The notes beneath the pieces were generated by a model. It had not been told where the DNA came from. It was given only the letters and a program-made list of their open reading frames with translations, and made no database searches. From the NCBI GenBank assembly GCA_001577345.1, contig LSLI01000007.1:1-64000 (forward strand): a DNA stretch of 64,000 nt. Reading direction: 5' to 3'. Positions 25,707 through 34,643 of the stretch are shown here, one piece after another. This DNA comes from Candidatus Gallionella acididurans (GTDB lineage: Bacteria > Pseudomonadota > Gammaproteobacteria > Burkholderiales > Gallionellaceae). Within the stretch, counting starts at the first letter, position 1; every line of letters starts with the position of its first letter. Both the position numbers and the translations under genes were made by a program.

Positions 25707-27917
25707 ATGCGCAAAAAAAGTGATGTCGGGCAAAACCTGTCCAACTGTTTCAATCGCAGCAATCTCGGAAAACTTGTTCCGGCCGGAATCGTACTCTCGA
25801 TTTTAGCCTGTGCAAGCAATGGCGCTTTTGCCGCCGACGTGACCGATCTGGGCGTGGTCGGCGCAACCGATACCGGGAATGTGGCGGTCAACAAGGATTC
25901 CCCGACCTACCAGGCGCCCACCCAGGGTTCGCTGGATGCTGCCCAGCCCCAATCCATCATCAACCAGCATTACATCCAGGAAAATGCCTCGGCGGGCTCC
26001 AATTATACGGATATTGTAAATATCGCACCCGGCATGTTCAGCGTGGATCCCAACGGGCCCGGGATGATGGAAACCCAGAGCCTGACGATGAGAGGCTTCC
26101 AGGACGGCCAATATAACGTAACCTTCGACGGTATTCCCTGGGGAGACTCCAACGACTTCACGCATCATTCCACCTCCTATTTCATGTCCCAGGATATCGG
26201 CAACATCGTCATCGACCGCGGCCCGGGAGATGCGAGCAACATCGGCAATGCGACGTTTGGCGGCACGATAGCGGTGAATTCAAAAGATCCCATGACTACG
26301 GCTGCGACCACGCCCTATGCCACTGTGGGAAGCTTCAACACCGTTCTGGCAGGCGCTGAATTTGATACCGGAGCGATGAAGAACTACGGCGATGCAAGCG
26401 CGTTTATCGACTACAAGAACTTCTCATCTGACGGATATCTCACCAACAGCAACATCAGGCGCAACAACCTGTTCATCAAATTCATCAAACCGGTATCGGA
26501 AAATACCGCGCTTACTTTTGTGACCATGCAGAACCAGGTTCACCAGAACGTACCTCTGGGCGCCACGCTCGCCAACATTGCGAAATATGGACAGAATTAC
26601 GGCCTGAGCTCCAACCCAAACAGCCAGAATTATTACGGTTACAACTACGACGATATTACCGGGGATTTTGAATACGTCGGGCTTAACAGCGTGCAGGGCA
26701 ACCTGAAGATCGATAACAAGATCTACACCTATGCTTATTACCACAACGGTTTCAATGGCAACGACCCGGGTGGCGCAGGGGCCAACGGCACTTCATACGG
26801 AGCCAGTAATGTTCCCGGGCAGAAAATGGACATGAACTACAGGTCTTACGGCGATCTGTTGCGCCTGACGAATACACTGGAACACGGAAACCTGGAATAC
26901 GGGGCGTGGGTCGACCATCAGACCAATAATCGCATGAACATGAATGTCGACTACTCGCTGGGCGGAGCGCTCAACCCGGCCGGCGGCGGTGTCAATGGCG
27001 TGAACCAATCGATGGTTGATACCCTGACCACCATCCAGCCTTATATGCAATATGAATGGAAAGCCACGGACTCCCTTACGGTTACCCCGGGCTTGAAATA
27101 CTCCTCGTTCACCCGCACGATAGATGCGACCGTCAACGCGGGAACCAACCAGCCTTACAGCACATCGCAAACCTGGGCCAAGGCCCTGCCCGCTGTTTCG
27201 GCGCATTATAAAATCAGGTCAAACTGGACAACTTACGCCCAGTTTGCCGAAGGTTTCCTGGCTCCCAACCTGAATAGCTTCTATCAGCCTAATGTATTGC
27301 CCGCCACTCTGAGCCCCCAGTCGACAAAAAATTACCAGCTGGGTACAACCTGGAGCGGAAGCCGATTGACTGTTTCCGGCGACGTTTACAAGATCGACTT
27401 CAACAACCAGATCACTGCTGCGCCTTGCGGCATAAACACCTGCTTCAGTAATGCCGGGGGGGTGAAATACAACGGTATCGAGGGAGAATCAACTTATGTC
27501 GTGGGCGAGGGTTTCAGCCTTTACGGCAACTATGCGATCAACAACTATTCGATGAGCACGGCTGGAAACGTGTTGCTGAACGTTCCGAAAAATACCGCTG
27601 CAGCAGGATTGATCTACAACCGCGGCCCGGTCTATGCCTCGCTGATCGCCAAGGAAGTCGGCCATCGCTACAGCGGGCAGGATGCCCAGGGCAATCCTAT
27701 TCCCTTCGCCAGCTTTACGATAACCAATTTCAATTACAGCTACGCGCTGGACAGCATGGGAAGCTGGGGGGAAAACGCCAAAGTTGGATTCCAGGTCAAC
27801 AACGTATTCGACAAGAACGGCATCTTCGCTTCTTTCGCCAATGATGCCGGCGGGAACCCGATGTTCTATGTCAATCCTGTGCGCAATTACGCATTGAGCC
27901 TGTCGGTCAGCATGTAA
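25707..27917 (+). CDS. TonB-dependent outer-membrane receptor
   Basis: A 736-aa outer-membrane transporter. The signal peptide ends at about residue 43 (GAFAADV). The plug domain follows (MRGFQDGQYNVTFDGIP, then IDRGPGDASNIGNATFGGTI), then the 22-strand barrel rich in Tyr/Asn/Gly. No clear TonB box (ETVIV-like) is seen, although the N-terminal stretch after the signal is long enough to hold a variant. The last residue is Met rather than the usual aromatic. It heads an apparent operon with its own ExbB, ExbD and TonB and a metallophosphoesterase. The substrate is unknown. I do not see a siderophore-specific signature or a Fur box. Confidence 0.88.
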   Translation: MRKKSDVGQNLSNCFNRSNLGKLVPAGIVLSILACASNGAFAADVTDLGVVGATDTGNVAVNKDSPTYQAPTQGSLDAAQPQSIINQHYIQENASAGSNYTDIVNIAPGMFSVDPNGPGMMETQSLTMRGFQDGQYNVTFDGIPWGDSNDFTHHSTSYFMSQDIGNIVIDRGPGDASNIGNATFGGTIAVNSKDPMTTAATTPYATVGSFNTVLAGAEFDTGAMKNYGDASAFIDYKNFSSDGYLTNSNIRRNNLFIKFIKPVSENTALTFVTMQNQVHQNVPLGATLANIAKYGQNYGLSSNPNSQNYYGYNYDDITGDFEYVGLNSVQGNLKIDNKIYTYAYYHNGFNGNDPGGAGANGTSYGASNVPGQKMDMNYRSYGDLLRLTNTLEHGNLEYGAWVDHQTNNRMNMNVDYSLGGALNPAGGGVNGVNQSMVDTLTTIQPYMQYEWKATDSLTVTPGLKYSSFTRTIDATVNAGTNQPYSTSQTWAKALPAVSAHYKIRSNWTTYAQFAEGFLAPNLNSFYQPNVLPATLSPQSTKNYQLGTTWSGSRLTVSGDVYKIDFNNQITAAPCGINTCFSNAGGVKYNGIEGESTYVVGEGFSLYGNYAINNYSMSTAGNVLLNVPKNTAAAGLIYNRGPVYASLIAKEVGHRYSGQDAQGNPIPFASFTITNFNYSYALDSMGSWGENAKVGFQVNNVFDKNGIFASFANDAGGNPMFYVNPVRNYALSLSVSM

Positions 27918-27934
27918 AGGAACTGGATACCATC

Positions 27935-28606
27935 ATGAACATTACACACTTGTTTGAACTTGCCAACGACTCGGGCGGCACGTTGTATCTGATGCTGTTG
28001 CTGTTGCTGGTCGCGTTGACCGTGATCATCGAGCGCAGCCGCCACCTGTCCAATATGCAGGAAGGAGGCGCGCGGCTGATAGCCATGCTCAAGACTGCGG
28101 ACGTGCAGATTGCCTCACTGGCTGTTCCGGATGAACTTGCGCAATTGCCTCATGCCAGCCTGTTCTCGATCCTGCAGCACGAACCCGCCAGCGTCGATCG
28201 CGAAAGCCTGGACGGCCACTTGGAAGAAGCGATCATGCACGAAGTGCCCAGCCTGGACCGATCGCTGTGGATGCTGGACACCGTGATCACGCTGGCCCCG
28301 CTGCTGGGCCTGTTCGGCACGATCATCGGCATGTTCAACGCGTTTCATGCGCTGGGTGATGCCCAGACCGGCGCGATGCAGGTTACCGGAGGCATTGCCG
28401 AAGCACTGATCGCCACCGCTTCCGGCCTGCTGATCGCGATGATAGGGCTGGTGTTCTTCAATGCCCTGCATACCCGCGTGCGCACCATCCTGCACCAGCT
28501 GGAGACGATCAAGGTGATGTTGCTCAACCGCCAGGGCCGGCCCGGAGTCCCGCACTCGTCCAGACAGGCTACGGTCGAACTGATCCGCGCCCAGGCGAGG
28601 GCCTGA
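27935..28606 (+). CDS. exbB: MotA/TolQ/ExbB proton channel family protein
   Basis: A 223-aa inner-membrane protein with three TM segments (about residues 15-35, 110-130 and 160-180). The second and third lie in LDTVITLAPLLGLFGTIIGM and ALIATASGLLIAMIG, the hallmark of the ExbB/TolQ family. It begins 17 bp after the receptor gene with AAGGA upstream, and ends 1 bp before exbD. With ExbD it should use the proton motive force to energise TonB for the adjacent receptor. Confidence 0.9.
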   Translation: MNITHLFELANDSGGTLYLMLLLLLVALTVIIERSRHLSNMQEGGARLIAMLKTADVQIASLAVPDELAQLPHASLFSILQHEPASVDRESLDGHLEEAIMHEVPSLDRSLWMLDTVITLAPLLGLFGTIIGMFNAFHALGDAQTGAMQVTGGIAEALIATASGLLIAMIGLVFFNALHTRVRTILHQLETIKVMLLNRQGRPGVPHSSRQATVELIRAQARA

Positions 28607-28607
28607 G

Positions 28608-29006
28608 ATGAGATATTTTGAAACGCGCAAGGCCAGGATAGAAATCATCCCGATGATAGACATCATGCTGTTCCTGCTGGTCTTCTTTGCGATGCTGACG
28701 CTGCGCATGATCCCGACCTCGGGCCAGGTGACCAAGCTGCCGACCAGCTCGACCGCGGTTACGATACCGCCGCCGAAATTACTGGTTGAAATAACTGCGG
28801 ACGGCTCTTTGCAGGTGGAGAATCGCACCCTGACTCCGGCACAGCTGACCGACCTGCTGCTGCAGCGCGGCAGCAGCAAGACTGCCGTGACGATCGCCGG
28901 CAACCAGACCGCCACGCTGCAGGAAGTGATGAGCGTGATCGATGCGATCCGCGCCGGAGGGGCATCCGAGATCGGTCTTGCCGCCAGCATTACCAACAGC
29001 AGGTAA
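28608..29006 (+). CDS. exbD: ExbD/TolR family biopolymer transport protein
   Basis: A 132-aa protein with a short cytoplasmic N-terminus, one TM helix carrying the conserved proton-accepting Asp (IPMIDIMLFLLVFF, Asp18) and a periplasmic domain of about 90 residues ending in DAIRAGGASEIGLAA. It follows exbB by 1 bp and precedes tonB by 4 bp. It forms the proton-conducting complex with ExbB. Confidence 0.9.
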   Translation: MRYFETRKARIEIIPMIDIMLFLLVFFAMLTLRMIPTSGQVTKLPTSSTAVTIPPPKLLVEITADGSLQVENRTLTPAQLTDLLLQRGSSKTAVTIAGNQTATLQEVMSVIDAIRAGGASEIGLAASITNSR

Positions 29007-29010
29007 AGCG

Positions 29011-29652
29011 ATGTCCGCACTTTATAGCCGTCATCCCGTGCAGGCATTCGGTTTGGCTGTCGTGATCGAACTGGGACTGCTGGCCTTCGCGGTGGTCGTC
29101 CTGGGTACAGCATCCCGGACCAAACCGGCGCTGTCCGAGACCATGCCCATCGAACTGGAAAATGCGCAACAGCCGTCCTTGAAGCCACCTGAACCCAAAC
29201 CTCCGGTGCCACCCAAACCCAGGCAGCCAACTCCGCCGCCAAAGGAGGCGCAGAACACACCCCCGCCACCGCCTGAGCCGCCCACCCCGCAAGCTTCTGT
29301 GCCAACTGCGTTCACCCAGCCTGCCCCGCCACCGCCCGCGCCCTCCCCTGCAGCCAGTGCGGCGAACGTCAAACCCAGTGATGTGTATGCGGCCAGGGTC
29401 CACACTGCGGTGCAGGCGGCGCATTACTACCCGCCGGCAGCGCAAGCGCTGCATTATGCCGGACGGGTCAGGGTGGAGTTCCACTTGCGCGACGGCGTTC
29501 CCGGAGATGCGCGGCTGCTGGCCGGCAGCGGTATCGGCCTGATAGACCGCGCCGCGCTGCAGGCGGTACAAAGCGCCCGTTATCCTGAAACGCCGCCGGA
29601 ATTGCGCGGCTCCGACCTGGTGTTTCAGGTCTGGGTCGAATTTGACCGTTAA
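29011..29652 (+). CDS. tonB: TonB energy-transducing protein
   Basis: A 213-aa protein. An N-terminal TM anchor (about residues 12-35) is followed by a Pro-rich periplasmic spacer (about 50-120, with repeated KPP, PPP and PEP units). The C-terminal TonB domain (about 130-213) has YPPAAQALHYAGRVRVEF and the closing strand. ATG 29011, 4 nt after exbD, gives the anchor at the right place; a longer frame to 28942 overlaps exbD and is rejected. It should couple ExbBD to the receptor at 25.7 kb. Confidence 0.88.
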   Translation: MSALYSRHPVQAFGLAVVIELGLLAFAVVVLGTASRTKPALSETMPIELENAQQPSLKPPEPKPPVPPKPRQPTPPPKEAQNTPPPPPEPPTPQASVPTAFTQPAPPPPAPSPAASAANVKPSDVYAARVHTAVQAAHYYPPAAQALHYAGRVRVEFHLRDGVPGDARLLAGSGIGLIDRAALQAVQSARYPETPPELRGSDLVFQVWVEFDR

Positions 29653-29683
29653 TGTATAGTCTGGCAATCAATCAGGGGATTCA

Positions 29684-31108
29684 ATGTCCGGGCCATCCGA
29701 TATGCCTTTGCGCCGCCTGCTGTTGCTGCTGGCGGCGACGGGTTTGCTGTTCAGCTGCGAGTTACAGGCTCAGGTTCTGGCGAGCGGAGGCATAGCCACG
29801 GCCTATGTGGTGCTGGGAACGGATGGAGCGGCGTTCGCGCGGGTGCTGACGACGGATACGCAATGTCCGTTGATCCGGTTTGATGCGCGAGAAGTGCGAA
29901 TGAATGTGCGCGCCGCGCCCGCATCCATGCCCTTGCGACCCACACGCTCGGCACCGGCAGACTCCAAACCGTCGGTCTTTCCGCTGCTCACTTGCGAGAA
30001 GGAAATCCCGCGCGGCACCGGCAGTGCCAAACTTGGAACCCTGTCCCTGCCGCTGCCGAAACACCAGATCGACCGTATCGTTGTGATAGGCGACAGCGGC
30101 TGCCGCCTGAAGAAAAGTGACGGAGCGTATCAGGCCTGCAATGACAGCGATCTCTACCCGTTCGCCCGAGTGGCGGCCGCAGCCGCAAGGTGGAAACCCG
30201 ACCTTGTCGTTCATGTGGGCGATTTCCTGTACCGCGAAAATGAATGCGCCCAGGGGAATCCGGGCTGCGCGGGCAGTCCATGGGGTTACGGCTGGGATGC
30301 CTGGCAAGCCGACTTTTTCAGGCCTGCCGCCGCGCTGTTGCAAGCCGCGCCGTGGGTAATGGTGCGCGGCAACCACGAATCCTGCTCGCGCGCTGGCCAG
30401 GGCTGGTGGCGCATGATGGATCCGCACCGCCTGTTGCCGGCGCAGGATTGCAACGATCCCGCTAACGACCAGACCGGCGATTACAGCGATCCCTATGCGG
30501 TCCCGCTGGGTAGCGATACGCAACTGATCGTGCTGGACACGTCAAATACCCCGGGCAGCGCAATCCCGCCGGGAGATATACGCCGGATCAAATACCGAAA
30601 TTTGTACCGGCAACTCGAGATACTGTCGCGGCAAGCGGCATACAACATCGTGGCCAATCATCATCCGCTGCTCGGCTTCGCCACGGAACAGGGCCCGCAC
30701 GGGGCAGTGACCTTGCACCCGGGCAACCTTGGACTGCAATCCGTATTCGGCGCCATCAATCCCCTGCTGATGCCGCCGCGCATAGACGTGTTGCTGTCGG
30801 GTCATGTCCATATGTGGCAGCAGCTCAGTTTCTCCAGTCCGCACCCGACCCAGTTTGTGGCAGGTTTTTCGGGAACGATGGAAGACCTGGTGCCGTTGCC
30901 CGCCCGATTGCCTCCCGCAGCAACTCCCGCCCCCGGAGCTGTGGTAGAACAGCATGATTCGTGGGTAGGCGGTTTCGGCTTCATGACGATGCAGCGCAAG
31001 GGACCCGGACAATGGCAGGTCAAGGTGTGGGACAGCGCCGGCCGGCAAATCAATACCTGCAGTATCTATGGACGCCGTTCCTCCTGCGCAGAAGCGCAAG
31101 TCAAATAA
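29684..31108 (+). CDS. Exported metallophosphoesterase (calcineurin-like)
   Basis: A 474-aa protein with an N-terminal signal sequence (cleavage near ELQAQ). The dinuclear-metal phosphoesterase motifs are in order: VIGDSGC, HVGDFLY, RGNHESC, ANHHPL and SGHVHMW. It resembles purple-acid-phosphatase-like exported phosphatases. It starts 31 bp after tonB on the same strand, so the operon may couple hydrolysis of a phosphorylated compound to TonB-dependent uptake. The substrate is not known; organophosphate or sugar-phosphate is an inference. Confidence 0.82.
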   Translation: MSGPSDMPLRRLLLLLAATGLLFSCELQAQVLASGGIATAYVVLGTDGAAFARVLTTDTQCPLIRFDAREVRMNVRAAPASMPLRPTRSAPADSKPSVFPLLTCEKEIPRGTGSAKLGTLSLPLPKHQIDRIVVIGDSGCRLKKSDGAYQACNDSDLYPFARVAAAAARWKPDLVVHVGDFLYRENECAQGNPGCAGSPWGYGWDAWQADFFRPAAALLQAAPWVMVRGNHESCSRAGQGWWRMMDPHRLLPAQDCNDPANDQTGDYSDPYAVPLGSDTQLIVLDTSNTPGSAIPPGDIRRIKYRNLYRQLEILSRQAAYNIVANHHPLLGFATEQGPHGAVTLHPGNLGLQSVFGAINPLLMPPRIDVLLSGHVHMWQQLSFSSPHPTQFVAGFSGTMEDLVPLPARLPPAATPAPGAVVEQHDSWVGGFGFMTMQRKGPGQWQVKVWDSAGRQINTCSIYGRRSSCAEAQVK

Positions 31109-31164
31109 CGCCACGAATTTTCGACCTGGAATTGAACAAGCCACGCGGCCGGAAGCCATGGGCG

Positions 31165-31869
31165 TTATGCACCCTTCAGCGCCTGCTTCCAGCTGCGCAG
31201 CGGGATACATGTCTGCAGGCGATGAATGGCACGCTCGGCAAGGACGGCATGAATCTCGTGGCCAACAGATGATGCGATGTCCAGTGTGGCATCCCCCTGC
31301 AGTTGCATGAGCCTTTCATAGGCAGCGTGCGCATGTTCGACAGGAATCACTTGGTCATCTTCTCCGTGCAGCAGATGCAGAGTGGTGAACTCTGGCGCCG
31401 CTTCGGGAAGTTTCGCAAACCGGCCGGAAAATGCGACGACCCTTCCGACATGGCCATCATGTGCCACGCTGAATTCCAGGGCCATGATTGCGCCCTGGGA
31501 AAAACCGACCAGCGCGCTGTCGGACTGCAAAACCTTGAAGCGATTCTGGGCATCCCGCACCATCGCATGCAGCGCCGGCATCGCGCCGGCAACTCGCTCA
31601 GCCCGGTTCCCCTCGGTCACTGCGCTGACAGAGAACCACTGCCGGCGGATGTCTCCACTGTCGAATCGTCCCCCACGGTCGAACGGGAAGGTGCCGTCCG
31701 GAAGCAGCAACGCGGCATTCGGAAATGCATCCCTGAGCTTGTTGGCCAGCGGCACCAGATCGGGTGCTCCCGCTCCCACACCATGCAACAAAATAAACAG
31801 CTGCCTGACCGGCCCGGCTTCCGGCAATATCTCGATACCGCTAAAAATTCCTTCGTCCATTTTTTCCAC
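31165..31869 (-). CDS. YpfH-like esterase (phospholipase/carboxylesterase family)
   Basis: A 234-aa alpha/beta hydrolase. The nucleophile elbow GFSQGA holds the catalytic Ser, LHGEDDQVIP the Asp and SVGHEIHAV the His. LLHGVGAGAPDL supplies the oxyanion-hole region. It resembles the cytoplasmic serine esterase YpfH. It is convergent with the phosphoesterase and lies 27 bp downstream of livF on the same strand, so it may be a distal member of the liv transcript. Confidence 0.83.
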   Translation of the reverse strand: MEKMDEGIFSGIEILPEAGPVRQLFILLHGVGAGAPDLVPLANKLRDAFPNAALLLPDGTFPFDRGGRFDSGDIRRQWFSVSAVTEGNRAERVAGAMPALHAMVRDAQNRFKVLQSDSALVGFSQGAIMALEFSVAHDGHVGRVVAFSGRFAKLPEAAPEFTTLHLLHGEDDQVIPVEHAHAAYERLMQLQGDATLDIASSVGHEIHAVLAERAIHRLQTCIPLRSWKQALKGA

Positions 31870-31896
31870 TGCAATATCAATGTGTCTGCATGCAGA

Positions 31897-32658
31897 CTAA
31901 GTTCCCAGATACGCGCGCTGCACCGCATCGCTGCCGAGCAATTCACTCGCAGCGCCCGACAAGGTGATCGCTCCGCTTTCCATCACATAGCCGCGCTGCG
32001 CGACTTGCAGGGCGAGCCTGGCGTTCTGCTCGACCAGCAGGATGCTCATGCCTAGCGCGGCGATGTCGCGTATCGTGGCGAAGATTTTTTGCACCATCAG
32101 CGGCGCGAGTCCCATGCTGGGTTCGTCCAGCATCAGCAGGCGCGGGCGGCTCATCAGCGCGCGCGCCATCGCGACCATTTGCTGCTCGCCGCCGGAAAGG
32201 GTTCCGGCCAACTGGTATTTTCGTTCGGCGAGACGCGGAAAGAGCGCGTACATGCGATCGAGGTCTGTCGCGATTTCGATTTTGTCGCTGCGGCTGTATG
32301 CGCCCATCAGCAGATTTTCTGCAATCGTCATGCGCGCGAACACCCCGCGCCCTTCGGGCACCAGCGCGATGCCCATCGCGGCGCGCCGGTGCGCCGCGAT
32401 GCTGTGCAATTCCCCGCCCTCGTATCGAATCTGCCCGCCGGCCGGATGAACCAGGCCGGCCAGGGTTTTCAGCGTGGTGGTCTTGCCCGCGCCGTTGCTG
32501 CCGATCAGCGCGACCAGTTCGCCGCGGTCGATGTGCAGGTCAATTCCCTTCACGGCCCGGATGCCGCCGTAGGCGACATGGAGATCGCGGACTTCCAGGA
32601 GCGGATTGCCAGCCTTTGGTGCCCCCATAGAGGGAGCGGGAGTTTTCGACTCACTCAT
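31897..32658 (-). CDS. livF: Branched-chain amino acid ABC transporter ATP-binding protein LivF
   Basis: A 253-aa ABC ATPase: Walker A GSNGAGKTTT, signature LSGGEQQM, Walker B LLMLDEPSMGLAP and a switch His region. The LivF-type motif EGRGVFARMTIAENL follows the Q-loop. It overlaps livG by 8 nt. With LivG it powers the LivHM permease fed by the LivK binding protein. Confidence 0.93.
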   Translation of the reverse strand: MSESKTPAPSMGAPKAGNPLLEVRDLHVAYGGIRAVKGIDLHIDRGELVALIGSNGAGKTTTLKTLAGLVHPAGGQIRYEGGELHSIAAHRRAAMGIALVPEGRGVFARMTIAENLLMGAYSRSDKIEIATDLDRMYALFPRLAERKYQLAGTLSGGEQQMVAMARALMSRPRLLMLDEPSMGLAPLMVQKIFATIRDIAALGMSILLVEQNARLALQVAQRGYVMESGAITLSGAASELLGSDAVQRAYLGT

Positions 32659-33430
32659 CTCCGCCTCCGAGATAGGCGGCGATCACTGCAGGGTCCTTGC
32701 GCACTTGTTCCGGCACGCCTTCGGCGATCTTCTTGCCGTAATCCAGCACTGCCACCCGGTCGCACAGGCCCATGATCAGCTTTACATCGTGTTCGATCAG
32801 CAACACGGTGATGCCGCTGTCACGGATGGTTTGCAGCAGTGTTTTCAGGCTTGCGGTTTCGGTTGCGTTCATGCCCGCGGCGGGCTCGTCGAGTGCCAGC
32901 AGCAGGGGATCGGTGGCCAGCGCGCGGGCAATTTCCAGGCGCCGTTGTTCTCCGTAGGACAGATGCTTGGCAAGGGTCTGCCCGGGTTTTTCGATACCCA
33001 CGTAACTCAGCAGTTCGCGCGATCGTTCCGTGATTGCACGTTCTTCGTCGCGTGTTGCCCGGTTGCGCAACAAGGCGCCGAATACCCCGGCGCGGGTGCG
33101 CACGTGGCGGCCTATCATCACGTTTTCCAGCGCGGTGAGATTGGCGAACAAACGAATGTTCTGGAAAGTGCGTGCGATCCCGGCCCGGGCCAGAACATGC
33201 GGCTTGCCGGCCCGGTAGGGTGCTCCATTGAACTGGAATTCCCCGGCGCTCGGTTGATACAACCCGGTCAGCACATTGAACAGCGTGGTTTTGCCGGCGC
33301 CATTGGGTCCGATCAGGCCGTAGATTTCGCCGCGCTGTATGTGCAGCGTGACATCGGATAGCGCGCTGAGGCCGCCGAACTTCTTGCCGATGCGCGAAGT
33401 GCGCAACAAGATGTCCTCAGTGTGTCGCAT
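32651..33430 (-). CDS. livG: Branched-chain amino acid ABC transporter ATP-binding protein LivG
   Basis: A 259-aa ABC ATPase from ATG 33430; a longer frame to 33487 reaches into livM and lacks a conserved N-terminus. Walker A GPNGAGKTTLFN, signature LSYGEQRR and Walker B LLALDEPAAGMN are present, and the sequence VLARAGIARTFQNIRLF is the LivG Q-loop. It overlaps livM by 14 nt and livF by 8 nt, so the three are coupled. Confidence 0.93.
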   Translation of the reverse strand: MRHTEDILLRTSRIGKKFGGLSALSDVTLHIQRGEIYGLIGPNGAGKTTLFNVLTGLYQPSAGEFQFNGAPYRAGKPHVLARAGIARTFQNIRLFANLTALENVMIGRHVRTRAGVFGALLRNRATRDEERAITERSRELLSYVGIEKPGQTLAKHLSYGEQRRLEIARALATDPLLLALDEPAAGMNATETASLKTLLQTIRDSGITVLLIEHDVKLIMGLCDRVAVLDYGKKIAEGVPEQVRKDPAVIAAYLGGGDE

Positions 33431-34538
33431 CGTACACGCTCGTTTCGGCGGCCGGTTCATCCGCGCCCAGTTCGCGGCGGCGCACACGCGACGGCAACAG
33501 CCCCGCCGGGCGGTACAGCATCATCACGATCAGGGCCGTGCCGAACAGCAGCATGCGCAGGCTTTCCGGATCGACCAGCGTCCTGCCGAACAGGGCCTGC
33601 TGCGCAGGCACGACGATGTGGCGCAGCACTTCGGGCAGCAGTGCCAGCAGGATGCCGCCGAGAATCACGCCGGCGATATTGCCCATGCCGCCCAGCACGA
33701 CCATGCACAAGACCATGACGGATTCCATCAGGCTGAAACTTTCCGGGCTGACAAAACCCTGGAAACCCGCAAACAGCGCGCCGGATGCGCCGCCAGACAT
33801 GGCGCCCATCGCGAACGCCAGCAACTTGAGATTGCGCGTGTCTATGCCCATCGCGGAGGCGGCGACCTCGTCTTCGCGTATCGCCATCCAGGCCCTGCCG
33901 ATACGCGATCTTTCCAGGCGCTGCGAAACGAATACCACCAGTGCGGTGAATGCCAGGAACAGGTAAAAATACAGGTGCACGGCAGGAAAGGCGATGCCGA
34001 AAATATGCTGTGTGCTGTTCAGCGACACGCCCGCCACGCTGACCGGATCGATGCGGCTGATGCCTTGCGGTCCGTTGGTCAGATTGACCGGGGCATCGAG
34101 ATTGTTCAAAAAAATGCGGATGATTTCGCCGAAACCCAGCGTGACGATGGCAAGATAGTCGCCGCGCAAACGCAATGTCGGCGCACCGAGCAGCACGCCA
34201 AAACCGCCCGCCACCAAAGCCGCCATCGGCAGGACAATCCAGAACGGCAGATGCACCCCCGCGGGGAACATCATCGGAAACGCGAGCGCCAGGTGGGGCG
34301 AGCCGGTCAGCGCGTAGCAATAGGCGCCCACCGCAAAAAAAGCGATATACCCCAGATCCAGCAAGCCCGCGTAGCCGACCACGATGTTCAGGCCGAGCGC
34401 CAGCATGATATAGAGCATCGCAAAATCGACGATGCGCACCCAGCTGCGCCCGAGCAACGCATCGGTGATGAAAGGCAGGAGCAACAGCGCGATGACGAGC
34501 GCGGCGAGCAGCAATTTGGATTTATGGTTGGCTTTCAT
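33417..34538 (-). CDS. livM: Branched-chain amino acid ABC transporter permease LivM
   Basis: A 373-aa inner-membrane permease with about ten TM segments. The N-terminal membrane repeat holds YIMLALGLNIVVGYAGLLDL, the LivM signature, and the coupling-helix region follows RLERSRIGRAWMAIREDE. It lies downstream of livH but is separated from it by a 105-bp gap that contains a CACAGAG inverted repeat. It forms the transmembrane channel with LivH. Confidence 0.93.
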   Translation of the reverse strand: MKANHKSKLLLAALVIALLLLPFITDALLGRSWVRIVDFAMLYIMLALGLNIVVGYAGLLDLGYIAFFAVGAYCYALTGSPHLALAFPMMFPAGVHLPFWIVLPMAALVAGGFGVLLGAPTLRLRGDYLAIVTLGFGEIIRIFLNNLDAPVNLTNGPQGISRIDPVSVAGVSLNSTQHIFGIAFPAVHLYFYLFLAFTALVVFVSQRLERSRIGRAWMAIREDEVAASAMGIDTRNLKLLAFAMGAMSGGASGALFAGFQGFVSPESFSLMESVMVLCMVVLGGMGNIAGVILGGILLALLPEVLRHIVVPAQQALFGRTLVDPESLRMLLFGTALIVMMLYRPAGLLPSRVRRRELGADEPAAETSVYDATH

Positions 34539-34555
34539 CTTGGAAAAATCATTTA

Positions 34556-34623
34556 GCCACAGAGTACACAGAGATCACAGAGAAAACCGTTTTCATCTCT
34601 GTGTCCTCTGTGATCTCTGTGGC
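34556..34623. repeat. CACAGAG-type inverted repeat between livH and livM
   Basis: Two 28-nt arms (34556-34583 and 34596-34623) are inverted copies with about four mismatches around a 12-nt loop. Each arm itself repeats the unit CACAGAG three times in approximate form. Such CACAGAG arrays are known as dispersed repeats in several bacterial genomes. Folded in RNA it would give a long hairpin inside the liv mRNA, possibly lowering downstream expression. Confidence 0.8.
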
Positions 34624-34643
34624 CTGAACTTTGGTTTTTAAAT

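Noticed and set aside
33339-34556. 405-aa plus-strand frame over livM and livG
   Set aside because: His/Gln/Arg-rich composition with no motif; mirror image of well-conserved LivM.
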